Source: JBBECE01 sp964574935
GTDB taxonomy: Bacteria; Pseudomonadota; Alphaproteobacteria; Rhizobiales; Devosiaceae
Direction of reading: 5' to 3'
NCBI GenBank assembly: GCA_964574935.1
Contig: CAZNOZ010000011.1
Coordinates: 1-64,000 of the forward strand
Length of the DNA stretch: 64,000 bases
This document shows positions 41,418 through 49,933 of the stretch, in pieces. The position numbers and the translations under genes are program-made. Within the stretch, counting starts at the first letter, position 1; the number at the start of each line of letters is the position of its first letter. The notes beneath the pieces are model-generated. The model was not told the DNA's origin. It was given only the letters and a program-made list of their open reading frames with translations, and made no database searches.

Positions 41418-41926
41418 GATTGCACCGTTCTTAGCCGCGGCCCCTCGCGGCCTTCCGTCAGTTTCCTCAGGGCGGCACGGCCGCGGCCGACCCGCGACAT
41501 CAGCGTTCCCTGGGGAATGTCCAGCGCCTGCGCCGCCTCGGCGTAGCTGAGCCCTTCCAAAGCCACCAGCAACAGGGCGGTGCGCTGCTCGTCCGGCAGG
41601 AGCTCCAGGGCCCGGGCGGTCTCCGCCAGCGCCACCCGCCCGGGCTGCGCGGGGGCGGTGCCGGACACTTCGGGGATCGTGTCCAGCGGCACGGATATCG
41701 GCCGGCGGCGCCGGCCCCGCATGTCGTTGCGGTAGATGTTGAGCAGAATCCGGAACAGCCAGGCCCTCAGCGGCGCCGTCGGCCGCCACAGGGCCTGCTT
41801 GCGGATGGCCCGCTCGAGACAGTCCTGGACGAGATCGTCAGCGTAGTCGGCGTTGCGGGTCAAAGCCCGCGCGTAACGCCTGAGGGGCGGCACGCATTGT
41901 TCGATCTCGTCCAGGAACTCACTCAC
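41414..41926 (-). CDS. ECF sigma factor (RpoE-like)
   Basis: 170-residue sigma factor with region 2 (ADDLVQDCLERAIRKQ, then LRAWLFRILLNIYRND) and region 4 (ELLPDEQRTALLLVALEGLSYAEAAQALDI...GTLMSRVGRGR). It is released from its membrane anti-sigma partner under an unknown stress. The secreted-repeat protein gene lies upstream on the same strand and is a likely target or co-operon member. Confidence 0.88.
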   Translation of the reverse strand: MSEFLDEIEQCVPPLRRYARALTRNADYADDLVQDCLERAIRKQALWRPTAPLRAWLFRILLNIYRNDMRGRRRRPISVPLDTIPEVSGTAPAQPGRVALAETARALELLPDEQRTALLLVALEGLSYAEAAQALDIPQGTLMSRVGRGRAALRKLTEGREGPRLRTVQS

Positions 41927-41937
41927 CGGGTGCCGGC

Positions 41938-42357
41938 CTACATGGCGCCGTCTTCGACGACCACGTGCCAGACGCCGCCGACGCCGTCGCCGGTAGTGTC
42001 GCCGGGGCTGACGTCGTTGACCCAGCCATAAAGCGGCATGCCGTCAAAGGCCCACTGCATGGTGCCGTCGTTGCGCTCGACCAGGGTGAAATCGCCTTCG
42101 GCCATGGCGCCCTCGGAGGCCAGGAGCGGCGGCCATTTCTCGGCGCAGGTGTCGTAGCAGTTGGAGACGCCCGGTTCGTCCTTGTCGAAGATATACAGCG
42201 TCATGCCGTTGGCGTCGGTGAGGATCTCACCGAGATCGCTCGCCATGGACATGACGGCGCCGCCGGCATAGTCGTCGGCCATTGCCGCGGACGTGAATGC
42301 CGCGGGCGTGAATGCCGCGGCGAGTGCGGCGGCGAATACAAGTTTGTGCAAGTGCAT
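41938..42357 (-). CDS. Secreted COG4315-type repeat protein
   Basis: 139-residue exported protein with a signal peptide (MHLHKLVFAAALAAAF..., cut near AMADD). The mature part holds the COG4315 repeat of unknown function: GEILTDANGMTLYIFDKD, then CYDTCAEKWPPLLA and MQWAFDGMPLYGWVNDVSPG. These are common beside ECF sigma factors. The signal-peptide coding region contains a short tandem copy of GTGAATGCCGCGG. It is first in the minus-strand unit with the sigma and anti-sigma genes. Confidence 0.82.
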   Translation of the reverse strand: MHLHKLVFAAALAAAFTPAAFTSAAMADDYAGGAVMSMASDLGEILTDANGMTLYIFDKDEPGVSNCYDTCAEKWPPLLASEGAMAEGDFTLVERNDGTMQWAFDGMPLYGWVNDVSPGDTTGDGVGGVWHVVVEDGAM

Positions 42358-42423
42358 GGGGGTCCTCCCGTTTCGCGCGAAACCAGGCGGCGCTACTCAC
42401 CGCCTGCGATCGGACAACACCGG

Positions 42424-42446
42424 CGAACGGCGTTTATTCCCGTTCG
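42424..42446. promoter_or_regulatory. Inverted repeat upstream of the ECF operon
   Basis: CGAACGG and CCGTTCG, 9 bases apart, lie in the 235-bp gap between the secreted-protein gene and the oxidoreductase gene. On the minus strand the spacer reads GGAATAAA next to GAACGG, which could be part of an ECF-type -35 element. No -10 could be fixed. The rest of the gap shows nothing else. Confidence 0.25.
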
Positions 42447-42592
42447 GCGCTGCACTGTATCGGGTTTGGCCGTTGCGATCACCGGGGCGTGGCGGCCCCC
42501 CGTTCGGCACGAGTGGGCTGCCGCGGCTGGCATTGCGGCGGCATCTGTGCAAATGAAGCCCGGTTGTGCGGGCACAATCGGGGAGGCACACG

Positions 42593-43567
42593 ATGCTCAA
42601 AATCGGCATTCTTGGCGCCGCGCGGATCGCGCCGGAGGCCATAATCGAACCGTCGGACCGCCGTGACGACACCACCATCCTGGCGGTCGCCTCGCGGTCG
42701 GGCAACGCCTCGGCCTACGCGGCCCAGCACGGCATCGAGCGGGCCTACGACTCTTACGAGGAGCTGTTGGCGGACGCCGATGTCGATGTCATCTACAACG
42801 CGCTGGCCGGCGACGCCCATGCCCCAATGTCGATCGCGGCGCTGCAGGCCGGCAAGCACGTGTTGTGCGAGAAGCCCTCGGCGCTCAACGCCGGGCAGGC
42901 GCGCGAGATGGTGGCGGCCGCCGAGGCGGCCGGCAAACGCCTGATCGAAGCGTTCCATTACCGTCACCATCCGGGATTCCTGCATGTGCTCGGGCTCGTC
43001 CAATCGGGCAAGCTCGGCAGGCTGCGCTCGATCGACGTGGTCTTCCACGGCCCCATCAAGTTCTCCGAGCGCGAGCTGCGCTACAAATGGGAGATGGGCG
43101 GCGGCGGTTTCATGGATCTGGGCTCCTACACGATCCACTGGTGCCGGTCGCTGAGCGGCGAGGAGCCAGAGGTGCTCGAAGCGAGCACCGAGCGCACCGC
43201 GACCGATGTCGACCGGGCGATCAAGGCCTCCATGCGCTTTCCGTCCGGGGCGAGTGCGAGCGTCGATGTCGACATGGACGAGACCGGCAAACTCGAATGG
43301 CATCTCACCGCCACCGGCGAGAACGGCTCGGTGCGCCTGGTGAACCCCTGCAAGCTGCACACGGGGCACTCGATCGAGGAACGGATCGCCGGCGAGCCCT
43401 ATCGCGTCCACACCGTGGCGGGCGGCACAACCTACGACTTCCAGCTCGCCGCGCTTGTCGATGCGATCGAAAACGGCGCCCCGATCCCCACCGAGGGCGA
43501 GGATATCGTCGCCAACATGGCTGCCATCGACGCCATCTACGCGGCGGCGGGCTATCCGCCACGCTAG
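42593..43567 (+). CDS. Gfo/Idh/MocA-family oxidoreductase
   Basis: 324-residue NAD(P)-dependent sugar or cyclitol dehydrogenase. Rossmann motif GILGAARIAP near the start, the EKP motif in VLCEKPSALN (about residue 90) and the second domain with YRHHPGF (catalytic His region) are present. ATG 42593 follows ggggagg. It is followed 2 bp later by a PfkB kinase gene, so the two probably act on one sugar. Confidence 0.85.
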   Translation: MLKIGILGAARIAPEAIIEPSDRRDDTTILAVASRSGNASAYAAQHGIERAYDSYEELLADADVDVIYNALAGDAHAPMSIAALQAGKHVLCEKPSALNAGQAREMVAAAEAAGKRLIEAFHYRHHPGFLHVLGLVQSGKLGRLRSIDVVFHGPIKFSERELRYKWEMGGGGFMDLGSYTIHWCRSLSGEEPEVLEASTERTATDVDRAIKASMRFPSGASASVDVDMDETGKLEWHLTATGENGSVRLVNPCKLHTGHSIEERIAGEPYRVHTVAGGTTYDFQLAALVDAIENGAPIPTEGEDIVANMAAIDAIYAAAGYPPR

Positions 43568-43569
43568 AG

Positions 43570-44529
43570 ATGCTGGTCATTGCCGGCGAGAGCCTGATCG
43601 ATCTGGTCGCCGGGCGCCGCGCCGACGACGGCGCTTGGCCGATGGCGGCGCATCCGGGCGGCTCGCCGTTCAATTGCGCCATCGCGCTGGGGCGGCTGGG
43701 CGCCGATGTTGGGTTTTTGGGACCGATCTCGACGGACGGGTTCGGGGATGTGCTCGATGCGGCGCTGGGCGCCGCCGGCGTCAGGCGGCTGATGGCCAAC
43801 CGCTCCGAGGCGCCGACGACGCTGGCGGTGGTGTCGCTGAACGCCGAGGGCGACGCGCGCTACCGGTTCTACCGCGAGGGGACCGCCGACACCGACTTCA
43901 CCATGGATGGGCTGCTGGGGGCGCTGCCCGGGAAGATCGGGCTTTTCCATTGCGGCGGCTTCTGCGCGGTGCGCGAGCGCGATGCCGGCATCTGGCTGGC
44001 CGTCGCCGCGGAGGCGGCAAGGCGCGGCGCGGTGATCTCAATCGATCCCAATCCGCGCCCGGCGCTGGTCGATGACATCGGCGCCTACCGGACGCGCCTG
44101 GACGCCTTCTTCAAGGTCGCGCATGTGATCCGCATGTCCGAGGAGGACCTCAAGGTGATCGAGGCGGGCTTGACCGTCGCCGATCACGCCCGGCGCCTCA
44201 TGTCCAATTCGGCGTGCCAGCTCGTCGTCATCACGCTCGGCGAGCGGGGATCGTGGGGGTTCACCCGCTCCGGCGAGGCGCGGGCGGAAAGCTGGCGCGC
44301 GCCGGAATTCGTCGACACGGTGGGCGCCGGGGACGCCATGACGGCGGGCCTGATCGCGGCCATCGCCGAGCGCGGGGCGTTGACGCCGGCGGCGATCGGC
44401 GCGCTCGGCAAGGACGCGCTGAGCGATATCCTGCAATTCGGCGCGGTGGTGGCCGGGCTGACCTGCGCCCGCGCCGGGGCGCATTCGCCCGAGCGGGCCG
44501 AGGTCGACGCGGCGAGGGCGGGCCGCTGA
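43570..44529 (+). CDS. PfkB-family sugar kinase (fructokinase-like)
   Basis: 319-residue ribokinase-fold kinase. Motif 1 is HPGGSPFNCAIALGRLG; motif 2 is DTVGAGDAMTAGL with the catalytic Asp. It phosphorylates a sugar, probably fructose or a product of the preceding oxidoreductase. It begins 2 bp after that gene's stop, in one operon. Confidence 0.87.
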   Translation: MLVIAGESLIDLVAGRRADDGAWPMAAHPGGSPFNCAIALGRLGADVGFLGPISTDGFGDVLDAALGAAGVRRLMANRSEAPTTLAVVSLNAEGDARYRFYREGTADTDFTMDGLLGALPGKIGLFHCGGFCAVRERDAGIWLAVAAEAARRGAVISIDPNPRPALVDDIGAYRTRLDAFFKVAHVIRMSEEDLKVIEAGLTVADHARRLMSNSACQLVVITLGERGSWGFTRSGEARAESWRAPEFVDTVGAGDAMTAGLIAAIAERGALTPAAIGALGKDALSDILQFGAVVAGLTCARAGAHSPERAEVDAARAGR

Positions 44530-44616
44530 TGGCATTCACGGCCATTTGACGAGGCTTTAGCGGCACCGGGCGCCGGGTTGGCGTATGGGGCGGCATAACC
44601 CCTTTCGCGTGCACCG

Positions 44617-45333
44617 ATGGCCGAACTCGCATTTGCCTACATCGCCGGGCTCATCACGCTCATCAATCCCTGCGTGGTGCCGCTGTTGCCGATCGTGCTT
44701 GCCGGCTCGATCGGCCGCAACCCGCTGGGCCCGCTGGCCATGGCGGCGGGGCTGGCGGTTTCGTTCACGGTTTTCGGGTTCGTCGCCTATGCCTTCGCGC
44801 AGGGGCTCGGGCTGCAGCAGGAGGACATCGCCCGGGGCGGCGCGCTGGTCATGGTTGGCTTCGGCGCCGTGCTGCTGGTGCCCCAGGCCCAGGCGGCCTT
44901 CTCCCGGGCGGCGGCGGGACTGGCCGGTGGCGGCAACCGGGCCATCGACGCGGTCGAGGATCGCGGACTTGCCGGGCAGGCAGCCGGCGGGGCGCTGTTG
45001 GGGCTGGTGTGGTCGCCATGCATCGGGCCGACCCTTGGCGGCGCCATCGCGCTCGCCAGCCAGGGCGAGAGCCTCGGCCGGGCCTTCGCCGTCATGGCCG
45101 CCTTCTCGGCCGGCGCCGGCACCATCGTCCTGGGCCTCGCCTACGGCGCCCGCGAGATCGTGGCGCGCCGCCAGGCCACCCTGATGCGGATATCGAAATA
45201 CGCCAAGCCGGTGATGGGCGTTGCGCTGATCGCGGTGGGGCTGGGTATCTGGTTCCACTTCGACCGGGTGATCGAATCGTGGGCCGTTCAGACCCTGCCG
45301 GCCTGGTTCACCGACCTTTCCGTGAGTTTCTAG
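44617..45333 (+). CDS. ccdA: CcdA-type thiol electron carrier
   Basis: 238-residue inner-membrane protein with six hydrophobic segments. The two redox cysteines lie in INPCVVPLLP and WSPCIGPTLGG, the hallmark of CcdA/DsbD transmembrane domains. It moves electrons from cytoplasmic thioredoxin to periplasmic thiol proteins, for example for cytochrome c maturation. The thioredoxin-like and cytochrome c genes follow on the same strand. Confidence 0.85.
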   Translation: MAELAFAYIAGLITLINPCVVPLLPIVLAGSIGRNPLGPLAMAAGLAVSFTVFGFVAYAFAQGLGLQQEDIARGGALVMVGFGAVLLVPQAQAAFSRAAAGLAGGGNRAIDAVEDRGLAGQAAGGALLGLVWSPCIGPTLGGAIALASQGESLGRAFAVMAAFSAGAGTIVLGLAYGAREIVARRQATLMRISKYAKPVMGVALIAVGLGIWFHFDRVIESWAVQTLPAWFTDLSVSF

Positions 45334-45352
45334 CTTTTTCGGAGCCAAACAA

Positions 45353-45757
45353 ATGACCGAGTTCATCCGCCGTGCCGTCCTCGCCGTCGCCCTCATCGTG
45401 GCGGCGACCGGCATGGCCCTGGCCGACTATTCGTACACGGACTACTCGCCCGAGGCGCTGGCCGACGCGCGCGCCTCCGGGGAGCCGTTCCTTGTGGATT
45501 TCTTCGCCCCCTGGTGCGTCACCTGCCGGGCCCAGGAGCGGGTCGTCAGCCGGCTTTATGAAGGCGACAGCAAATACAACGACATTGAAATCATCCGGGT
45601 CGATTGGGACACCTACCGCTCCTCCCAGCTCGTCGCCGACTGGCAGATCCCCCGGCGCTCGACGCTGGTGCTGATCGAGGGCGACAGCGAGCTGGGGCGG
45701 CTGGTCGCCGACACCCGCGTGGACGCCATCCAGGGGCTGCTCGATCTGGCGTTCTGA
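45353..45757 (+). CDS. Periplasmic thioredoxin-like protein
   Basis: 134-residue exported thioredoxin-fold protein. A signal peptide (MTEFIRRAVLAVALIVAA, cut near ALAD) precedes FLVDFFAPWCVTCRAQERVV with the CVTC active site. It is probably the periplasmic partner of CcdA, which lies 19 bp upstream, keeping cysteines reduced for haem attachment. Confidence 0.85.
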   Translation: MTEFIRRAVLAVALIVAATGMALADYSYTDYSPEALADARASGEPFLVDFFAPWCVTCRAQERVVSRLYEGDSKYNDIEIIRVDWDTYRSSQLVADWQIPRRSTLVLIEGDSELGRLVADTRVDAIQGLLDLAF

Positions 45758-45873
45758 ACGACGCCAGGGAATAGCGGGGGCAGCCGAAGCGTTCATCCCC
45801 TGAGGGCCGCGCCGGGTTGGCGCGCGAAGGCCCTGTGTGTTTTCATCGCCCGGCTTCGCATGGGAGGGGTCAA

Positions 45874-46752
45874 GTGCGGCGCTCCTGGTGGATCGTGGGG
45901 GTCCTTGCCGTCGCCCTGGGGGCGGGGGCGGCGCTGTGGCTCTTAAGGCCCGTCGCCGGCCCGCCGCGGGACCTGACGCGGACCGCCGACGCGACGCGCG
46001 GCGCCTACATACTCAGGATTGCCGGCTGCATTCCCTGCCACACCGACACCAGGAACGACGGCGTGCCGCTGGCCGGCGGGGCGCCGCTCAAAACCGCCTT
46101 CGGCACCTTCGTGCCGCCCAACATCACCGCCGATCGCGGGGCCGGAATAGGCAACTGGACGGTTGCTGAATTCTCGGCCGCGCTCAGCGATGGCGTCGGG
46201 CCCCAGGGCCATCTCTATCCGGCCTTTCCCTACGACAACTACACGCTGATGAGCGACCGGGACGTGGTCGACCTGTTCGCGGCGCTCAAGGAGACCGAGC
46301 CGGTCGCCGAGCCGGCGCCACCGCATTCGGTCCTGTTCCCCTTCTCGATCCGCCTCGCCAATCTGGCCTGGAAAAACCTCTTCTTCACCCCGGCCCGGTT
46401 CGCGCCCGACCCGGACCGCTCGGCGCGCTGGAACCGGGGGGCGTATCTCGCCAACGGGCCGGGACACTGCTCGGCCTGCCACACCCCGCGCAACCTCTTC
46501 GGCGCCCGCGACGATACCCACCCCTTCGCGGGCAGCCGCGGCCCCGGCGGGCGCGCGCCGGCGCTGACGGCTTCAGCGCTCATGGGAAGGGGCTACGATC
46601 TGGCCGGGCTCGTCGACACGCTGGCAACGGGCTTCACCCCCGGCTTCGACATTCTCGGCGCCGGGATGGGGGAGGTGATCGCCGAATCAACCTCGCACTG
46701 GACTGAAGAGGACCGCGAGGCGGTCGCCGCCTACCTCCTGGGCCTCGACTAG
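45874..46752 (+). CDS. Membrane-anchored di-haem cytochrome c
   Basis: 292-residue protein with an N-terminal membrane helix (about residues 6-25) and two haem sites, CIPCH (about residue 51) and CSACH (about residue 200), each in a separate cytochrome domain. It resembles the c subunits of gluconate/alcohol dehydrogenases, but no catalytic subunit is nearby. The GTG start at 45874 has a strong site (gggaggggt). Its stop shares a CTAG with the convergent nadB stop. Confidence 0.82.
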   Translation: MRRSWWIVGVLAVALGAGAALWLLRPVAGPPRDLTRTADATRGAYILRIAGCIPCHTDTRNDGVPLAGGAPLKTAFGTFVPPNITADRGAGIGNWTVAEFSAALSDGVGPQGHLYPAFPYDNYTLMSDRDVVDLFAALKETEPVAEPAPPHSVLFPFSIRLANLAWKNLFFTPARFAPDPDRSARWNRGAYLANGPGHCSACHTPRNLFGARDDTHPFAGSRGPGGRAPALTASALMGRGYDLAGLVDTLATGFTPGFDILGAGMGEVIAESTSHWTEEDREAVAAYLLGLD

Positions 46753-48377
46753 GCGAGGACGGTGGCGCTGACGGGGGGCTCGACGCCGCCGGCCTCGGCC
46801 CGGATTGCAAGCGCCTCTTCGAGGGTCATGTCGGTGTGCGCGGCGAAGGCCGGATCGGGCTCGGGGTAGTCGGTGCGGAAATGCCCGCCGCGGCTCTCCG
46901 TGCGTTTGAGGGCCGCCGCCGCCACCAGGGTCGCCGAGACGGTCATGTTCAGATACGAGCGGGTCACCTTCTGAGCGGTTGCCTCCAGCTCCGCGATGCG
47001 CCGCAGGGCCTCGCTCAGCCCGGCGGCGTCGCGCTCCACCCCCACCAGGTCCGTCATCACCGCGCGCAGGTCCCTGACCGCATCGAGGTTGCGCAGCCGC
47101 TCCTCGACCGCCTCGCCCTCGGCCTCGTCCCAGCCGATGCCGGCAAACGGCGGCAGCCCCGTCTTGACCGCCTCGAGCCCGGAGATGTCCTCGGCGATGC
47201 GGGCCGCGTAGACCACCGCTTCGAGGAGCGAATTGGAAGCCAGCCGGTTGGCGCCATGCAGCCCCGTGCAGCTCGCCTCTCCGCACACCCACAGCCCCGC
47301 CATCGACGAGCGGCCGAGCTCGTTCACCTTTACGCCGCCCATGTGATAGTGCGCCGCCGGGGTCACCGGGATCATCTCGGTGACCGGATCGATCCCGGCC
47401 TCGGCGCAGTATCTCGCGACTGTCGGGAATTCGTCGAGGATGCGGGCGCCCAGCGCTTGCCGCGTGTCCAGAAACACCTTCCGGCCGGCCTTGATTTCGC
47501 GGAAATTGGCGCGGGCGACGATATCGCGGGGGGCGAGCTCGGCGTCCGGGTGGACCGCTTCCATGAACCGCTCGCCGCGGTCGTTGACCAGGATCGCGCC
47601 CTCGCCGCGCAGCGCCTCGGTGGCGAGCGGGGCCGGATCGATGCCGACGGCCATGGCGGTGGGGTGGAACTGCACGAATTCGGGGTCGGCGATCAGCGCC
47701 CCGGCCCGCGCCGCCATGCCCATGGCGTGCCCGCGCACCCCGGGCGGATTGGTGGTGACCGCGTAAAGGCCTCCCAGGCCGCCCGCCGCCAGCACCGTGG
47801 CGCGGGCGCGGATCATCACCGGCTCGGAGTAGCGGTCGCCGAGCTTGCGGCACCAGACCCCGATGACGCGCCCGTCGGCGCGCGCCAGATCGACCGCGGT
47901 GATCCCCTCGACGATGCGGATGGACCGGGTCTGGCGGACCTTCTCGATCAGCGCCGTCATGATGGCCCGGCCGGCCCGGTCGCCGGAGACGCGGACGACG
48001 CGGCTCATCGAGTGCGCGGCCTCCTTGGAAAGCTGGTAGTGCCCCTCGGCGTCGCGGTCGAAGGGGGTGCCCCAGCGTGCCAGATCCTCGATGCGCGCCG
48101 CCGCCTCGGCGGCGACGTGCTCGGCCACCTGGTCGTCGACGATGCCGGCGCCGGCGGTCTCGGTATCGACGGCATGCAGGTGCGGATTGTCGCCCTCGCC
48201 GACCGCCGCCGCGACCCCGGCCTGCGCCCAGGCGGACGACGCCCCGAACCCGAGCGGCTTGGGGCTGAGGACGGTCACCGGCCGCGGCGCCAGCTTCAGG
48301 GCGCAAAAGAGGCCCGCCAGCCCGGCGCCCACAATCAGCGCCCCTTCGGCGTTCAAGATGTTGTCGTGAATGTCCAT
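46749..48377 (-). CDS. nadB: L-aspartate oxidase NadB
   Basis: 542-residue flavoenzyme giving iminoaspartate, the first step of NAD synthesis, which NadA then condenses. FAD motif GALIVGAGLAGLFCAL, SSAWAQAGVAAA, HPTAMAVG and GEASCTGLHGANRLASNSLLE are all conserved. ATG 48377 is preferred (ATG 48395 would add six residues). It is separated from nadA by a sigma-factor gene and a GST gene. No nadC is present in the window. Confidence 0.9.
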   Translation of the reverse strand: MDIHDNILNAEGALIVGAGLAGLFCALKLAPRPVTVLSPKPLGFGASSAWAQAGVAAAVGEGDNPHLHAVDTETAGAGIVDDQVAEHVAAEAAARIEDLARWGTPFDRDAEGHYQLSKEAAHSMSRVVRVSGDRAGRAIMTALIEKVRQTRSIRIVEGITAVDLARADGRVIGVWCRKLGDRYSEPVMIRARATVLAAGGLGGLYAVTTNPPGVRGHAMGMAARAGALIADPEFVQFHPTAMAVGIDPAPLATEALRGEGAILVNDRGERFMEAVHPDAELAPRDIVARANFREIKAGRKVFLDTRQALGARILDEFPTVARYCAEAGIDPVTEMIPVTPAAHYHMGGVKVNELGRSSMAGLWVCGEASCTGLHGANRLASNSLLEAVVYAARIAEDISGLEAVKTGLPPFAGIGWDEAEGEAVEERLRNLDAVRDLRAVMTDLVGVERDAAGLSEALRRIAELEATAQKVTRSYLNMTVSATLVAAAALKRTESRGGHFRTDYPEPDPAFAAHTDMTLEEALAIRAEAGGVEPPVSATVLA

Positions 48378-48451
48378 CCGCCGCACCCGCCCCAAGCGGC
48401 AGAGCCTAGGTTGCGGTCAAATCGCGGTCAATCGGCGGTGCGCACGGCACT

Positions 48452-49276
48452 CTAGTCGCAGTCCTCCGGCACGGTCGCGCCGATCTCGCGCTCCTCAACC
48501 TGCTTGCAGCGCCGGAAGAAGACGTCGTGCAGATTTGCATTGCGGCGGGCGTTGGGATCGACGGCGCGGAGTTGGGCCATGCGGTCGGCCATGGTGTCGA
48601 TGTCGGGCAGCTCTGCCTTTTTCGCCCCGACCGCTTCGGCGGCTTCGCCCAGCCCTTCGCATTGGTGGCACATGCCGGTTTTGTTGACGAGTGCGCACAG
48701 CCCGTCATAGCGCTGGGCCATCCCCGTGCGCGCCGCGCTGAGACGGTGGCGCAGCACGGATTCCGAGGTGCCGAGCGTGTTGGCCGCCTCGCGCGAGGAG
48801 AAATCCATCACATCGCGCAACACGAGCGCGGCCTGTTCGTCGGGCGGCAGCGAGCGGCCGACGCACACAAAGCAATAGGCCACATGCTCCTTGGCGTCGA
48901 AGCTGAATTCGGGCTCCATCATGGCTGTGGCGACTTCGCCCTGCCACTCCTGGTTGGTGGCGCACAGATTCGCATAGGCGATTTGGGATTCGCGTCGCCA
49001 GCGCTTCTGGCCGCGCAGATGATCGACGGCGCAGCGGGCTGCGATGGCGACGGCCCAGGTTGAAAAGGACGAGCGTCCCTCGAATGCGCCGATCGCCTCG
49101 TACGCCTTGACGAGCGCTTCCTGCAAAACGTCCTCGCAATCTTCGGGATGCCCGATCATGCGCCATATGACGGCACGGATTCTGGGCATGGCCTCGGCGA
49201 CCAACGCCTCGAACGCGGGCCGGTCGCCCGCAACGGCGCGGGCGACGCGGCTGTCGGCTGCAGTGGTGTCGCTCAC
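48452..49276 (-). CDS. Sigma-70-family factor with Cys-containing tail
   Basis: 274-residue ECF-like sigma factor. Region 2 lies at about residues 10-95 (EDCEDVLQEALVKAYEAIGA, FSTWAVAIAARCAVDHLRG) and region 4 at about 120-190 (SLPPDEQAALVLRDVMDFSS, LGTSESVLRHRLSAAR). An extra tail of about 80 residues carries MCHQCEGL and two more cysteines, possibly a metal or redox switch. It uses GTG 49276, which overlaps the GST stop (GTGA), so the two are translationally coupled. No anti-sigma gene is adjacent. Confidence 0.8.
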   Translation of the reverse strand: MSDTTAADSRVARAVAGDRPAFEALVAEAMPRIRAVIWRMIGHPEDCEDVLQEALVKAYEAIGAFEGRSSFSTWAVAIAARCAVDHLRGQKRWRRESQIAYANLCATNQEWQGEVATAMMEPEFSFDAKEHVAYCFVCVGRSLPPDEQAALVLRDVMDFSSREAANTLGTSESVLRHRLSAARTGMAQRYDGLCALVNKTGMCHQCEGLGEAAEAVGAKKAELPDIDTMADRMAQLRAVDPNARRNANLHDVFFRRCKQVEEREIGATVPEDCD

Positions 49277-49857
49277 TGGCCGGCTCCGGTGTGCTGAAAC
49301 GCTTCGCGTGACGCCATGCGATCCATCCAGGCGGCGAGCCTGGGGCGCTTGGCCAGCGGGCCGTCGCCCAATTCGCCCAGATGATAGGCCAGCATGGGTG
49401 CGAACAACAGGTCGGCCGCACTCACCGGCTTGCCCGCGATGTTGTCGTGGCCGTTGAGACGGGCCTCGACCCAATCGAAGGTGCGGTTGGCGATGTCCAT
49501 GTCGCCGGGGTCCGGCGTTTCTTCCTCGATCTTCGTGTGGACCACGGGCCGGTAGGCATAATCGATAAAGACCGTGGCGGCGGTGAGGATTTCGCAGCGT
49601 TCGCCTGTGTCATTCCCGAACCACTGACGACTGCCGAAGCTTTCGTCGAGATAGGTCAGGATCGCCAGCGTCTCGAAGATCGTGACGTCACCGTGTTGAA
49701 GCACGGGCATCTTGCCGAACGGGTGCAGGGCGAAATGGGTCGGCTCGCCATAGGCAAGCGGGACCAGTTCGTGGGGGACGTCCTTCTCGATGGCCGCCAT
49801 GCGCGCGGTGCGCGTGTAGGTGGACGGCGCGAAGCCGTGGATGGTGAGCGTTGCCAT
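49273..49857 (-). CDS. Glutathione S-transferase family protein
   Basis: 194-residue GST: thioredoxin-like N-terminal domain (about 1-80; PFGKMPVLQHGDVTIFETLAIL with the cis-Pro and the glutathione-binding Glu) and helical C-terminal domain (NGHDNIAGKPVSAADLLFAPML, the N-capping motif). It conjugates glutathione to electrophiles. ATG 49857 has a good site (aaggaga). It is coupled to the sigma-factor gene by a GTGA overlap and lies between nadA and nadB. Confidence 0.85.
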   Translation of the reverse strand: MATLTIHGFAPSTYTRTARMAAIEKDVPHELVPLAYGEPTHFALHPFGKMPVLQHGDVTIFETLAILTYLDESFGSRQWFGNDTGERCEILTAATVFIDYAYRPVVHTKIEEETPDPGDMDIANRTFDWVEARLNGHDNIAGKPVSAADLLFAPMLAYHLGELGDGPLAKRPRLAAWMDRMASREAFQHTGAGQ

Positions 49858-49933
49858 GTGCCGGTCTCCTTTTTGGTTGGCACATGGTTGGACGGCGGGG
49901 ATACAATTTTCCGCCAAGCCTTTGATTTTTCGT

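Noticed and set aside
46836..48455. Plus-strand open frame of 539 codons opposite nadB
   Set aside because: Shadow of nadB; no recognisable domain.
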